Translations under genes and position numbers: made by a program | Shown: positions 1 to 9,168 of the stretch, one piece after another | Layout of the letters: every line of letters begins with the position of its first letter | Numbering within the stretch: the stretch's first letter is position 1 | Notes under the pieces: generated by a model | The model's database searches: none | What the model was told of the DNA's origin: nothing | Seen by the model: the letters and a program-made list of their open reading frames with translations, nothing else | DNA from: Paenibacillus rubinfantis | Lineage (GTDB): Bacteria > Bacillota > Bacilli > Paenibacillales > Paenibacillaceae | NCBI RefSeq assembly: GCF_001486505.1 | Contig: NZ_LN909066.1 | Span: 1,282,452 to 1,346,451, forward strand | DNA length: 64,000 nucleotides | Direction: 5' to 3'

Positions 1-3000
1 CCGGCGGAGCCTATGAGGGCGGCTGGGACGGCACCTCGATGGCAGGTCCGCATACGACGGCCATTGCCGCCTTATTGCTGCAGGCGAACCACTCCCTCAC
101 GGTGGACCAGCTGGAAGATATCCTAACCAGCACAGCCACGCCGCGTACGGATGGCGAGTATGAAGCGGTACCCAATAACGGGTATGGATACGGCATCGTA
201 AATGCCCTGGACGCCGTGGGCACCGTCTTGGAAGGTGTCGGCACCGTTTCCGGGCGTGTGGTGACCGGCGGAGAGGACTTGGACGAGCCGGTCCTGGAGC
301 ATACGCCGCCTACTTTAGTATATGAAGGCTTTGATGTGACGTTATCCGCTCATGTAAGCGACGAAGTAGCCGTCACGTCGGTCGAGTTTTACGCCAAAGA
401 AGCTGGAACCAGCCATTATTTATATCTTCCGGCCAAGCGTGTGTCCGGGAACGAGAAGGATGGCGTATATGAAGCGACCGTCCCCGCTTTCCTGATCGGA
501 ACGGCCGGGCTTGAATATTACATTCGGGTGAATGACTACGGCAACAACGGGTTTGACAGTAAGCCGTACACTGTAACGGTTTCGGCCGGCATCGAGCCCG
601 GATATTTGCAGGACTTCGAATCGGAGCCCATCGGGTTCCAATCGGGCGGAACGGGAAACACCTGGGCATGGGGAACACCGGTTAGCGGACCGGGCAGTGC
701 CTATTCCGGAGAAAAGGTGTACGCCACCAATCTAACCGGCAGCTACGCTTCCGGTGCCGACTCGTATCTGCTGACGCCGCCGATCAATTTGACCGATAGT
801 CCGCAAGGGGCGTTGCTCTCTTTTAAACAATGGTATGACCTCGAGGAGGGGCGCGATATCGGCACGGTGTACATCGCTTCCTTAGACACTGATTACGCGT
901 TCGTACCACTCGCAGAATTCACCGGCACGAGCGGCGGCTGGAAAACGCAATACCTGGACCTGCGCGACTACGCCGGCGAGCAAATTTACCTGCAGTTTGG
1001 GCTGAACAGCGACGGTTCCGTGCAGAAGGCCGGTTGGTACCTGGACGACCTGTCCCTGCAAGCCCCTGATGCGGATGCGCCAGCAGCGCCTGTGGATCTG
1101 ACCGGCTCCGTCAACTTTGCCGGCAGCGCCGAGTTATCCTGGTCCCCGTCCGCCGATGAGGACGTGAAGCTGTACACGGTGTACCGTTCGACTACTTCGG
1201 GATCCGGCTATGCGGAGATCGGGACAACCGGCCAGACCGAATTTACCGACACCGCAACCGAAACGGAGCATACCTATTATTACGCGGTCACCGCTACGGA
1301 TTACAGCGACAATGAAAGCGTCAAATCCAACGAGCTGGAGCTGACGGTCGTACGTCCGGTGACAGTATTCAGCGACAACTTCGACGGCAGCAGCGATAAC
1401 GGCTGGACGCACAGCGGCACACGGGACGAATGGGAACGCGGCACCCCTGTGGAACCTGGTCCGGCTAGCGCCGTCTCTGCACCAAACGTATGGGGAACCG
1501 ATCTCGACAACAATTACGAGAATGGAACTACTGCTTCTCTCGTTTCCCCGACGATCGATTTGAGCACCGTCGATAATGCTACCCTGCTGTTTGATCAATG
1601 GTTCGAAATTGAAACCAATTACGATTACGGTTATGTGGAGATCAGCTCCGATAGCGGAACGACGTGGAACGAGCTGGGCAAATTCTCGCATAACACCAAT
1701 GGCAAGCAGTGGAGCCCGGTTTATTACGATCTTGAGGATTATGTCGGGGAGCAAGTACAGGTGCGGTTCCGCTTAACAACGGACGGAAGTGTTGTGAAAC
1801 CCGGTTGGTACATCGACAACGTTCAGGTGTTAAGCGCAAATACACCGGAGGCTCTGGTGACGAAAAACGTGCTTGGCGAAGCCGGAACGAAAGCGGACAA
1901 AGCGGTGAAATCCGGGCCGGCCTACAAGCTGACTCGCACAAGCAAGTCCGAATACGAACAGCTGGTCAAGCAAGCGAAACCTGCCGGTGAAATCGGCATC
2001 AGCAGCCTGCCGGCCAGCGCAACCGTAACCGTGCTGGAAACCGGGCGCTCGGTGAAAACCGATCCCGCCACCGGACGGTATAGCTTAAACCACGTTGCCG
2101 GCGACTACACGCTGAAAGCGGAAGCCTACGGATATTATCCGCAAACGGTCAATGTGACCATCGCCGATCAGGCCAACGCCAAGGTGAACTTCAGCCTGCA
2201 GGCGATTCCGAAAGGAACCCTCAGCGGGACGATCACCGATGAACGCACCGGAGAGCCGATTGAAGGAGCTACTGTGATGGTGCTGGAAGATGCAACAATC
2301 CCACCGCAAACCACCGGAGCGGATGGCGGCTTCTCCCTTGAGGTGCTGGAGGGCACCTATACCTTGTCGGTAAGAGCGGCCGATTATTACGGGGATACGT
2401 TAACCGTCACGGTGCCGCCGAACGGCACAGCCGATGGCTCGCTGGCGCTCAAGCCGTTTGTAGGCTTGCCGGGCGAAATCGCCTACGATGACGGCACGGC
2501 AGAAAATGCCTGGGCCTTCAACGCGGCCAACAACGCCTGGGCGGTGCGTATGACGCCGGATGCCGGTGCGGTGCAAGTCACCGGTGCATCGATTCGCTTC
2601 TGGAACACCGAATGGCCGGTTCCAGGCGGAACCGCCTTCCAATACGCCGTTTACGATGCCTCCGGCCCGGACGGGGCTCCCGGACGGCAACTGGCCGGTC
2701 CGTTTGACGGCACGGCACTGCGCAACGACCAATGGACCGTGCTCGAGCTGCCGGAGCCGGTCACTGTAGAAGGCGACTTCTACATCGTGTATATTCAGAC
2801 CTTAGCCGGAACAAGCGCCCCGGGGTTAGCCACCGACGAAACCGGCCCGAACGCTCAGCGCAGCTGGAGTCGGATCAGCGGGACGTGGAGCCAGACGCCT
2901 GCAGAAGAAGGCAACTACATGATTCGCGCCATCGTGCGTTACCCGGTAAACGCGCCGGTCATTACGTCGCCGGTGGACGGCTCTTATACGAATGAATCGA

Positions 3001-4082
3001 CCTTCACCGTAACCGGAACCTCGCCGGCCAACAACGCTGACGTGAAGGTGTACAACGGCACCGAGCTGGCGGGCGAAACCACGGTCGAAAACGGACAGTT
3101 CAGCCTGCCGATTGAGCTTCACGACGGAGCCAACGCGTTGTCCGCAGAAGTGATCGTGAACGGGAAAACAACGGATCGGTCGCTGCCCGTCACCGTTACG
3201 CTGGACACCACTGCTCCGGAGCTGGAGGTAGTTTCCCCGGTGGACGGCTTCCGGACCAATTCGGAAGTGTTAAACGTGACGGGTTCTGCGCTGGATGAGT
3301 TCATCCACAAGCTGACCGTAAACGGTCAAGAGGTTCCGCTGGAAGGCAGCGGCGCGTTCGCGTACCGCATGCTGATCAATGCCGGCGAGAATCTGGTCAC
3401 CGTAACCGCGACGGACCTCGCCGGGAACGAAACGACGGTCACCCGGACCGTATACGTGGATACCGAACTGCCGGAAATCAGCAATCTGTCGCCGGCAGAG
3501 GACGTGCATTTGACAGCGGGCGAAGCGCTGTCGGTCTCTTTTGACAGTGTTCCAGGGCTGACGGCTTCGTTCCGCATCGAATTACCGTTGTCGTTATCCA
3601 GCGGTTCGAGCAACGGAATTCCGATCACGGAAACGACACCAGGACATTATGAGGGAACGTACACGACGCCTGCATCGCTTGTTCTGGAAGGCGGCCTAAT
3701 CGTGGTTACGGTTCGCGATGCGGCAGGGAACAGCGGCGACTTCCAGGCCCCGGGCCAATTGTTTGTTAGCGCACCAGGCGAAGATCCCGGGGAAGATCCC
3801 GGAGAGGATCCGGGAAACACGCCGAACGTCCTCCCGGTTGCCGTGATCGATGCTGTGGAGCGCGCAGCGAAGAATAAGCAAATCGACTTTGATGGGTCCG
3901 CCTCCTCGGATGCCGACGGCCGCATCGTCCGCTACAGCTGGTCGTTCAGCGACGGCGGCACCGAGCTTGGCCCCAAAGTCAAACACCGCTTCTCCACCGC
4001 CGGTGCGTATACCGTCACCTTGACGGTGACCGATGACGACGGTGCAGTTAGCAGCGTGGTACACAAAATCGTGATCCGGTAA
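1..4082 (+). CDS. Bacillopeptidase F-like S8 serine protease, 5'-truncated by the window edge
   Basis: Secreted subtilisin-family endopeptidase; about 1359 residues are visible. The first complete codons read into GTSMAGPH, the subtilase motif carrying the catalytic serine, so the signal peptide, propeptide and Asp/His residues lie upstream of the window. After the end of the catalytic domain come, in order: two MAM/immune-inhibitor-A-like beta domains (each with a 'GWYLDD' or 'GWYIDN' ending) separated by a fibronectin-III-like domain, two carboxypeptidase-regulatory-like repeats, a jelly-roll-like segment, Ig-like repeats each starting near 'SPVDG', a threefold GEDP linker and a C-terminal PKD domain. 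Subtilase plus MAM-like domains is the bacillopeptidase F layout; the Ig and PKD tail suggests binding to a polymer or the cell wall. No LPXTG or SLH anchor is seen. It is followed directly by a terminator. Confidence 0.9.
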   Translation, partial: GGAYEGGWDGTSMAGPHTTAIAALLLQANHSLTVDQLEDILTSTATPRTDGEYEAVPNNGYGYGIVNALDAVGTVLEGVGTVSGRVVTGGEDLDEPVLEHTPPTLVYEGFDVTLSAHVSDEVAVTSVEFYAKEAGTSHYLYLPAKRVSGNEKDGVYEATVPAFLIGTAGLEYYIRVNDYGNNGFDSKPYTVTVSAGIEPGYLQDFESEPIGFQSGGTGNTWAWGTPVSGPGSAYSGEKVYATNLTGSYASGADSYLLTPPINLTDSPQGALLSFKQWYDLEEGRDIGTVYIASLDTDYAFVPLAEFTGTSGGWKTQYLDLRDYAGEQIYLQFGLNSDGSVQKAGWYLDDLSLQAPDADAPAAPVDLTGSVNFAGSAELSWSPSADEDVKLYTVYRSTTSGSGYAEIGTTGQTEFTDTATETEHTYYYAVTATDYSDNESVKSNELELTVVRPVTVFSDNFDGSSDNGWTHSGTRDEWERGTPVEPGPASAVSAPNVWGTDLDNNYENGTTASLVSPTIDLSTVDNATLLFDQWFEIETNYDYGYVEISSDSGTTWNELGKFSHNTNGKQWSPVYYDLEDYVGEQVQVRFRLTTDGSVVKPGWYIDNVQVLSANTPEALVTKNVLGEAGTKADKAVKSGPAYKLTRTSKSEYEQLVKQAKPAGEIGISSLPASATVTVLETGRSVKTDPATGRYSLNHVAGDYTLKAEAYGYYPQTVNVTIADQANAKVNFSLQAIPKGTLSGTITDERTGEPIEGATVMVLEDATIPPQTTGADGGFSLEVLEGTYTLSVRAADYYGDTLTVTVPPNGTADGSLALKPFVGLPGEIAYDDGTAENAWAFNAANNAWAVRMTPDAGAVQVTGASIRFWNTEWPVPGGTAFQYAVYDASGPDGAPGRQLAGPFDGTALRNDQWTVLELPEPVTVEGDFYIVYIQTLAGTSAPGLATDETGPNAQRSWSRISGTWSQTPAEEGNYMIRAIVRYPVNAPVITSPVDGSYTNESTFTVTGTSPANNADVKVYNGTELAGETTVENGQFSLPIELHDGANALSAEVIVNGKTTDRSLPVTVTLDTTAPELEVVSPVDGFRTNSEVLNVTGSALDEFIHKLTVNGQEVPLEGSGAFAYRMLINAGENLVTVTATDLAGNETTVTRTVYVDTELPEISNLSPAEDVHLTAGEALSVSFDSVPGLTASFRIELPLSLSSGSSNGIPITETTPGHYEGTYTTPASLVLEGGLIVVTVRDAAGNSGDFQAPGQLFVSAPGEDPGEDPGEDPGNTPNVLPVAVIDAVERAAKNKQIDFDGSASSDADGRIVRYSWSFSDGGTELGPKVKHRFSTAGAYTVTLTVTDDDGAVSSVVHKIVIR

Positions 4083-4106
4083 TTCTCGGACTCGATCCGA
4101 AAGCAG

Positions 4107-4147
4107 ATCAGCCCCAAGCGGTTATTGCCGTTTGGGGCTGATTTTTG
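4107..4147 (+). terminator. Rho-independent terminator of the protease gene
   Basis: An 11-bp perfect stem (ATCAGCCCCAA pairing with TTGGGGCTGAT) around a 14-nt loop is followed by TTTTG. It starts about 25 bp after the protease stop codon and separates it from the convergent ABC operon. Confidence 0.85.
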
Positions 4148-4156
4148 TTCCGATAT

Positions 4157-5143
4157 TTAACAAGCCGAGAAGCTGCGGATCACCTCTTCGAACGCGGGCT
4201 CAGCCATATCAACATCATCGATGTCGCCCCAATCGCCCAGCACCCGGATGATCTCCATCGTCCCGATCTCATGGCGGTTCGCCTCAACAACCACCGTGTC
4301 GTCTTCGATACCCGCCACCCGAAACGGCAGCCTCCCCGCTTCCGCTTCTTCCGGTACCCGGAAAGGGCCGCGAAACTTAACACGGATCTCCGTTGGTAAG
4401 CCGATCTGTTCCCGCAACGTTGGGATCGTGCCGTCGTAAGTCAGCCTTCCTTGATCGATCACCATCACGCGGCTGCACAGCTGTTCGATATCGTCCATGT
4501 CGTGGGTCGTGAGCAGGATCGTTTTGCCGAAATCCCGGTTCAGCTTAAGCAAAAACTGCCGAATGTTCCGCTTCGCATGTACGTCGAGGCCAATCGTCGG
4601 CTCGTCCAGGAATAGCAGATCCGGGTCATGCAGCATCGCCGCCGCGATGTCGGCCCGCATTCGTTGACCCAGCGACAGCTTGCGGACCGGGGTCAACCAG
4701 AACTCGCGCAAATCCAGCAGCTCGGCGAACTGGTCCAGCCGCTGCGCCTTCTCCTCACTGCTGACGCCGTACATCTCTGCGAGGATATCGTAGGAATCCT
4801 TCACCGGCAAATCCCACCACAGCTGGCTGCGCTGCCCGAATACGACGCCAAGCTGACGCACCGCCTGATGACGTTCCCGGTGCGGATTGATGCCGCCCAC
4901 TCTGACCTCGCCAGAGGTCGGGTGCAGGATGCCGGTGAGCATTTTGATCGTCGTTGATTTGCCTGCTCCGTTCGGCCCGATGTATCCGACGAACTCCCCG
5001 CGCTCGACCTGAAAGCTGATGCCGCGCACGGCCTCCTTCAACCGATGCTCCCGCGAAAATAACGTGCGGATCCCGGAAAATTTGCCTTCGTGTACAACCG
5101 GTGTCTTGAAATCTTTTGTTAAATTGTGAACCTCAATCATCAT
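4157..5143 (-). CDS. ABC-2 type exporter, ATP-binding protein
   Basis: ATPase that would power the two membrane proteins encoded just upstream in the same operon. It shows Walker A (GPNGAGKST, about residue 58), a signature motif LSLGQRMR, Walker B LLFLDEPTIGLD and the switch histidine in LLTTHD. The long N-terminal insert before Walker A and the ~90-residue C-terminal tail after the nucleotide-binding domain fit the COG4586 group, which usually travels with COG4587/COG3694 permeases, as here. The start is the first of two consecutive ATG codons after GGGAGGGACAGG. It begins 15 bp after the preceding permease stop. The substrate is unknown; export of a lipid, peptide or drug is possible. Confidence 0.88.
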   Translation of the reverse strand: MMIEVHNLTKDFKTPVVHEGKFSGIRTLFSREHRLKEAVRGISFQVERGEFVGYIGPNGAGKSTTIKMLTGILHPTSGEVRVGGINPHRERHQAVRQLGVVFGQRSQLWWDLPVKDSYDILAEMYGVSSEEKAQRLDQFAELLDLREFWLTPVRKLSLGQRMRADIAAAMLHDPDLLFLDEPTIGLDVHAKRNIRQFLLKLNRDFGKTILLTTHDMDDIEQLCSRVMVIDQGRLTYDGTIPTLREQIGLPTEIRVKFRGPFRVPEEAEAGRLPFRVAGIEDDTVVVEANRHEIGTMEIIRVLGDWGDIDDVDMAEPAFEEVIRSFSAC

Positions 5144-5158
5144 CGTCCTGTCCCTCCC

Positions 5159-5968
5159 TTAGCTTCCCGTACTCTGGTATTTGGTGATGCCATAGCGCCA
5201 AAACCGCAGGCTGGCGAATAAACAAATGACCGCAACCCCCGACGTTGCTGCAAGCACCCAGGATCCCATGTCGCCGCGCAAAAGATACAACGACGGCACG
5301 TAATTAACGAATCCGACCGGGATGGCGAATAGCAGTAATGATGACATCCATTTCGGATACAAGGTCAGTGGATATTGCGCCGCGGTGCGGGCGGCGTCTT
5401 CCGTAATGTTCTGCAGCTCGACGATCCGGGTCGTCCAGAAGCCCAGCGTAGCGGTAGCCAGCCCAATCGAGAACAGGATGACCGCCCCCGTCAGGATGAT
5501 AAATAACGTTGCGATCACGGCAGTCCAGCCGATTTGCCCGCTGCGCATCATCGCGCCCAGCGCCCAGCTTAGGATGAACCCGCCCTGCAGCAGCTCGGCG
5601 GGCATAAGCCGAAACTTCTGCGGCATTAGCGCCAGCAGCACCGGCATGGGCCGGGTTAGCAGTTGGTCGAGTTCGCCACCAACGAGATATTTTTCCAGAT
5701 GATGCACTTCATCTGCAAACGTGCGGTAGATCGTTTTGGATAACGTCATCACCGCAAACAGGTACCCGATCTCGTACACCGACCACCCTCGGATTGCGCC
5801 AAACCGGTCTAATACGATCGCTACCATCAGAAATTCGGAGATTTGAACCAGCGCAGCCAGCAGGATGCCCACCACAAAGTTAAATTTGTATTGCATCCGG
5901 CTTCGGATCGTCGTGCGAACCAGCAGCCTGTAGAGTCTTAACCAGGAACGTATTTTTGCCGGATTCAT
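5159..5968 (-). CDS. ABC-2 type exporter permease (second)
   Basis: Polytopic membrane protein of 269 aa with about six hydrophobic segments, partner of the ATPase that follows. The open frame extends 55 codons further upstream, but I start it at MNPAKI because its ATG overlaps the preceding permease stop in an ATGA arrangement and has GGAGGTGCAAGGGGG before it. This indicates translational coupling. It resembles the uncharacterised PF06182/COG3694-type ABC-2 permeases ('RSRMQYKFNF' entry helix, conserved 'LLTRPMPVLLALMP' loop). Substrate unknown. Confidence 0.85.
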   Translation of the reverse strand: MNPAKIRSWLRLYRLLVRTTIRSRMQYKFNFVVGILLAALVQISEFLMVAIVLDRFGAIRGWSVYEIGYLFAVMTLSKTIYRTFADEVHHLEKYLVGGELDQLLTRPMPVLLALMPQKFRLMPAELLQGGFILSWALGAMMRSGQIGWTAVIATLFIILTGAVILFSIGLATATLGFWTTRIVELQNITEDAARTAAQYPLTLYPKWMSSLLLFAIPVGFVNYVPSLYLLRGDMGSWVLAATSGVAVICLFASLRFWRYGITKYQSTGS

Positions 5969-6753
5969 CCCCCTTGCACCTCCACCTTCCGCCGCAGCAG
6001 CTTCGTAGCCAATAGACATAACAAGGTCATCAGGGCGCACCAAAATACCGTCCCCCCTAAGGCAAAGACGTTTCCGTTTCCGAGATATAACGTTGTTGGC
6101 ACATACAGCAAATAAGGGTAAGGCGTGAGCCAAGCGAAGGATTCAAGCCAGCCGGGCAGCCATTCCAACGGAATAAAAAAGCCGGCGAGCAAATTAACCA
6201 ACGCGTGATGGCCCCAATACAGCCAAGACGACTCTGTGGTCCATAAAGCGCTGATTCCGATGAGATAGTTGATGCAAATGGATAAGTAGGAGGCCCCCAG
6301 CAAGCCCGCGACGGTGAACAAAACGGCAGCTCCATCGCCCGGAACCGGCAGGGAAAAGACGAAAAAATACAGGAGATAAATCGGGATGGATTTGTACACG
6401 AGCTGGTAGGCGATCTGCCCCCATTCCTTGGCCATCATGTGGGTAAACAAGTGGATGGGCCGCATCAGATCCAAGGCGATTTGCCCGGTCCTGACGGATT
6501 GCGGAATGCCAAGCCCGTTCGTGATGAAGCTGGTGACCCAGAGGGCGGACTGCGTAAAGGCGATGTAAGCGACCATGCCTTGCGTTCCGTAGGTTCCCAG
6601 CGAGTGGTCCCGGCCTAGCCCGATCCAGATACACGCGTACATGAAGCCAAACATGGCGCTTGCGATATTATGCACCAGGTGGGCTCCGCGGTACTGTACA
6701 TTGCGGGCGTAGGCTTTGGAAGCCAGGGTGAAATAAAGCCCAGGGTTGATCAT
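5965..6753 (-). CDS. ABC-2 type exporter permease (first)
   Basis: First gene of a three-gene exporter operon; 262 aa, about six membrane helices, no domain outside the membrane. It resembles the COG4587-type permease, with a 'TGQIALDLMRPIHLF' loop that parallels 'ELDQLLTRPMP' in the second permease, so the two are probably paralogues forming a heterodimeric pore. The ATG follows GGAGGTGTCAA, a strong ribosome site. The promoter must lie in the ~300 bp upstream; no convincing -35/-10 pair was identified there. Confidence 0.85.
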   Translation of the reverse strand: MINPGLYFTLASKAYARNVQYRGAHLVHNIASAMFGFMYACIWIGLGRDHSLGTYGTQGMVAYIAFTQSALWVTSFITNGLGIPQSVRTGQIALDLMRPIHLFTHMMAKEWGQIAYQLVYKSIPIYLLYFFVFSLPVPGDGAAVLFTVAGLLGASYLSICINYLIGISALWTTESSWLYWGHHALVNLLAGFFIPLEWLPGWLESFAWLTPYPYLLYVPTTLYLGNGNVFALGGTVFWCALMTLLCLLATKLLRRKVEVQGG

Positions 6754-6906
6754 TTGACACCTCCGATAAGCATGTTTAGAGCGAACATCTTCACTCTCCG
6801 GACGGCGGACCCGTCCACTTCAGACAAGGCGAAAAGGAAAGAAGGACACTATCTTACCTTATATTGGGGAGTGTGGCAAGAAAATTTTTCCTTTGGTGAT
6901 GGCGGG

Positions 6907-7030
6907 ATAGCGGAATTTATTACCGTTATTGCGGCTGATCTCGCGGAATTGCCGAAAATAGCGCCAAAAAGTCCCCTATTTCCTCGATTCCCTAAGTGGA
7001 ACCAGAAATAAGGGACTTTTTTACCGTTAG
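6907..7030. repeat. Array F: three AT-rich palindromic modules, ~50 bp period
   Basis: The gap between the exporter operon and the alpha-galactosidase holds three imperfect palindromes centred near 6918, 6968 and 7018. Their arms are ATAGCGG/CCGTTAT, GAAAATAG/CTATTTC and AATAAGG/CCGTTA. They resemble the four modules near 28.7 kb (AAATAGNG arm, central T-run, CTTATTT arm). The second and third also pair with each other. The rest of this gap has nothing else I can identify. Confidence 0.6.
6965..7022 (-). terminator. Likely terminator of the GH36 operon, formed by two array modules
   Basis: AAAAGTCCCCTATTTC pairs with GAAATAAGGGACTTTT over about 16 bp with one mismatch. T-runs lie on both sides, so it could act in either direction. 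It lies 35 bp past the stop of the minus-strand alpha-galactosidase gene. Confidence 0.7.
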
Positions 7031-7057
7031 ACAGAACTGTGGGGTCGAACGCCAACG

Positions 7058-9166
7058 TTACGCTTCACGAATCCGGTACAGCACGCTGTCGAAGTCGCCG
7101 CGCAGGGGCAGCTCAATGCCGATGTGCATCAGGCTGCGGCCGCTCCAGGTGCCGGACACCCCTTCGATCGCGTAGGTTTTGTCCGGCGCGAGGCCTTGCA
7201 GACGCAAGCGAGGCAGGCGGTCGCCCAGCCGTTGCGAATGCAGGAACGCCAGCAGCACGCTATCCCCGCGGGCTGCGTCCACGTACAGGACCGCCGTTAC
7301 GCCGAGGTGGCTTAATGCATCCAGCCGATACTGGTCGCCGAACTGCACCAGCGGGCGGATCGCTTTATATTGCTGGACGAACCCGGCCGCCTCCTCCAGT
7401 TCCGCGTCGCTCCAATGGTTGAGGTTCGCACCGATGCCCAGCGTCCCCATCATTGAACTATGGAACCGGTACGGCAGCGACAGTACACGGCGGTTCATCC
7501 CGGTAGGCGACTCCGTCACCCAACAGGTCATCATCTTAGGAGCATACACATAGGAGAAGCCCTCCTGGATGCTCAGCCGGTCGAAGGCATCCGTATTATC
7601 GCTAGGCCAAGACTGATCGGCATATTGGAAAATGCCAAGGTCAATCCGCGAGCCCCCGCCCGCACAAGTCTCAAACTCCACATGCGGGAACCGCCGGCGC
7701 AGCTCGGCCCAGATCTCATACAGGCTTTGCACATGCCGAATCCAAATCTCCTTCTGACGATTCAGCGGATGATCCTTCATCCCCGGCTCCGTCACCGTCC
7801 GGTTCATGTCCCACTTAATGAACTTGATTTGATGCTGGCTGAGCAATTCGGTCATGAACTCCAGAATGTAGTTTTTGACCTCCGGCTTGGAGAGGTTTAA
7901 GAGCAGCTGGTTGCGCAGCTCCGTCCGCCCCCGGGTCGGAAAATGGTACACCCAATCCGGATGCCGTCGGTACAGGTCACTGTCCGGGTTTACGGCTTCG
8001 GGCTCCACCCAGATCCCAAACTCCATGCCCAGCTCATGCACCCGATCGATCAACTCACCTAGCCCGTTCGGGAACTTCTCCCGGTTGACGACCCAGTCGC
8101 CCAGCCCGGCCCGATCGTGGTTACGCGCTCCAAACCAGCCGTCGTCAACGACGAACAGCTCCACGCCAAGCTTGGCTGCTCGCTCCGCTAATGCCATTTG
8201 GTCCTGCGCGTTCACGTCGAAGTACGTCGCTTCCCACGAGTTGTACAGCACTTTACGCGGCTCCCGGCTCGGCAGCACGTAATCATGCTGATAGCGGTGC
8301 AGCTTGCGGCTCATCCCGCCGAACCCGGCGGCGCTGTAACCGCCGATAAACGCAGGCGTGACAAACGTCTCGCCGGGGCCAAGCAGCCACGTGCTGTCGA
8401 AGTCGTGGATGCCGCCGGTCACGCGGACGTGACCAAACGTTGTTTGTTCCGCGACGATTTTCCAGTTGCCGCTCCACGCCAGCGCCCCGAACCAGACATC
8501 GCCGCGGTCCTCCGCCGCCGTCCCGTCATCGACGGCAAACCACGGATTGGCATGGCTGTCGGTGAAGCCGCGCCGCGATTCAAGCATCTTTTTGCCTTCG
8601 GATAAGAAAGTGCGACGCAGTTGGAACTCGCCGGCCCATTTCCCGGTCACATGGGTGAACCGGTAGTCCCGCAGTACCGGCATCGTCCAGGCGGCCGATT
8701 GCGTCGTCTCCAACAGCACCGGCTCACCGCCCAAATTCACGAAGCTGGCAGAACGCACCAGCACATCGTGCTCGGGAATTACCGCGTAGCTCAAACGAAC
8801 CTCAAACGGATACACCTCATCCTGAAACGTAAGTGACAGCGTATCTTTCCCATTTTGTTGATCGACCCGGCATCCAACATATTTCGGACAAAAATCCCGT
8901 ACTCCATCCGGCCAAGTCACTTTTAACGACGGCTCAACATACCCGACACTGCCCCAGAAGCTGTACTCCTCCGCTTCCCGTTCGATCTCCGCGTCGAAGG
9001 AGCTATGCCCCCGCGTCCCCAACAGCGGCAAGGCCTCTACCGGATCGATCGGCGCTCCCCAATACAGATGCTGCAGCCGTCCTTTCTCATTCAAACCAAA
9101 TACGTAAGAGCTGCCGTTCGTTTGCAACGCGAATAATTGATTTTGTTCATCTACCCAAATGGCCAT
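7058..9166 (-). CDS. Alpha-galactosidase, GH36
   Basis: Retaining exo-alpha-galactosidase that releases galactose from raffinose- or melibiose-type oligosaccharides. The 702-aa length is normal for bacterial GH36. Residues 1-300 form the N-terminal beta domain, followed by the TIM barrel with 'WEATYFDVN' (~311) and 'FVVDDGWFG' (~338). The predicted nucleophile is Asp453 in KFIKWDMNR and the acid/base is Asp523 in WPSDNTDA; 'ETCAGGGSR' (~499) is the usual substrate-binding signature. No signal peptide is present, so it acts in the cytoplasm on imported sugar. The ATG comes two bases after the stop of the upstream gene with only a weak ribosome site, so translation is probably coupled. Confidence 0.93.
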   Translation of the reverse strand: MAIWVDEQNQLFALQTNGSSYVFGLNEKGRLQHLYWGAPIDPVEALPLLGTRGHSSFDAEIEREAEEYSFWGSVGYVEPSLKVTWPDGVRDFCPKYVGCRVDQQNGKDTLSLTFQDEVYPFEVRLSYAVIPEHDVLVRSASFVNLGGEPVLLETTQSAAWTMPVLRDYRFTHVTGKWAGEFQLRRTFLSEGKKMLESRRGFTDSHANPWFAVDDGTAAEDRGDVWFGALAWSGNWKIVAEQTTFGHVRVTGGIHDFDSTWLLGPGETFVTPAFIGGYSAAGFGGMSRKLHRYQHDYVLPSREPRKVLYNSWEATYFDVNAQDQMALAERAAKLGVELFVVDDGWFGARNHDRAGLGDWVVNREKFPNGLGELIDRVHELGMEFGIWVEPEAVNPDSDLYRRHPDWVYHFPTRGRTELRNQLLLNLSKPEVKNYILEFMTELLSQHQIKFIKWDMNRTVTEPGMKDHPLNRQKEIWIRHVQSLYEIWAELRRRFPHVEFETCAGGGSRIDLGIFQYADQSWPSDNTDAFDRLSIQEGFSYVYAPKMMTCWVTESPTGMNRRVLSLPYRFHSSMMGTLGIGANLNHWSDAELEEAAGFVQQYKAIRPLVQFGDQYRLDALSHLGVTAVLYVDAARGDSVLLAFLHSQRLGDRLPRLRLQGLAPDKTYAIEGVSGTWSGRSLMHIGIELPLRGDFDSVLYRIREA

Positions 9167-9168
9167 GT

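Noticed and set aside
1134-1754. 206-aa minus-strand frame within the protease gene, and similar long antisense frames under most genes (e.g. 27500-28606, 29967-30833, 35256-36089, 47995-48921)
   Set aside because: They are shadows of GC-rich coding sequence: opposite strand of well-supported genes, no ribosome sites, no recognisable domains.
5969-6133. N-terminal extension of the second ABC-2 permease
   Set aside because: It overlaps the end of the first permease; the ATGA overlap with a strong ribosome site marks the real start.
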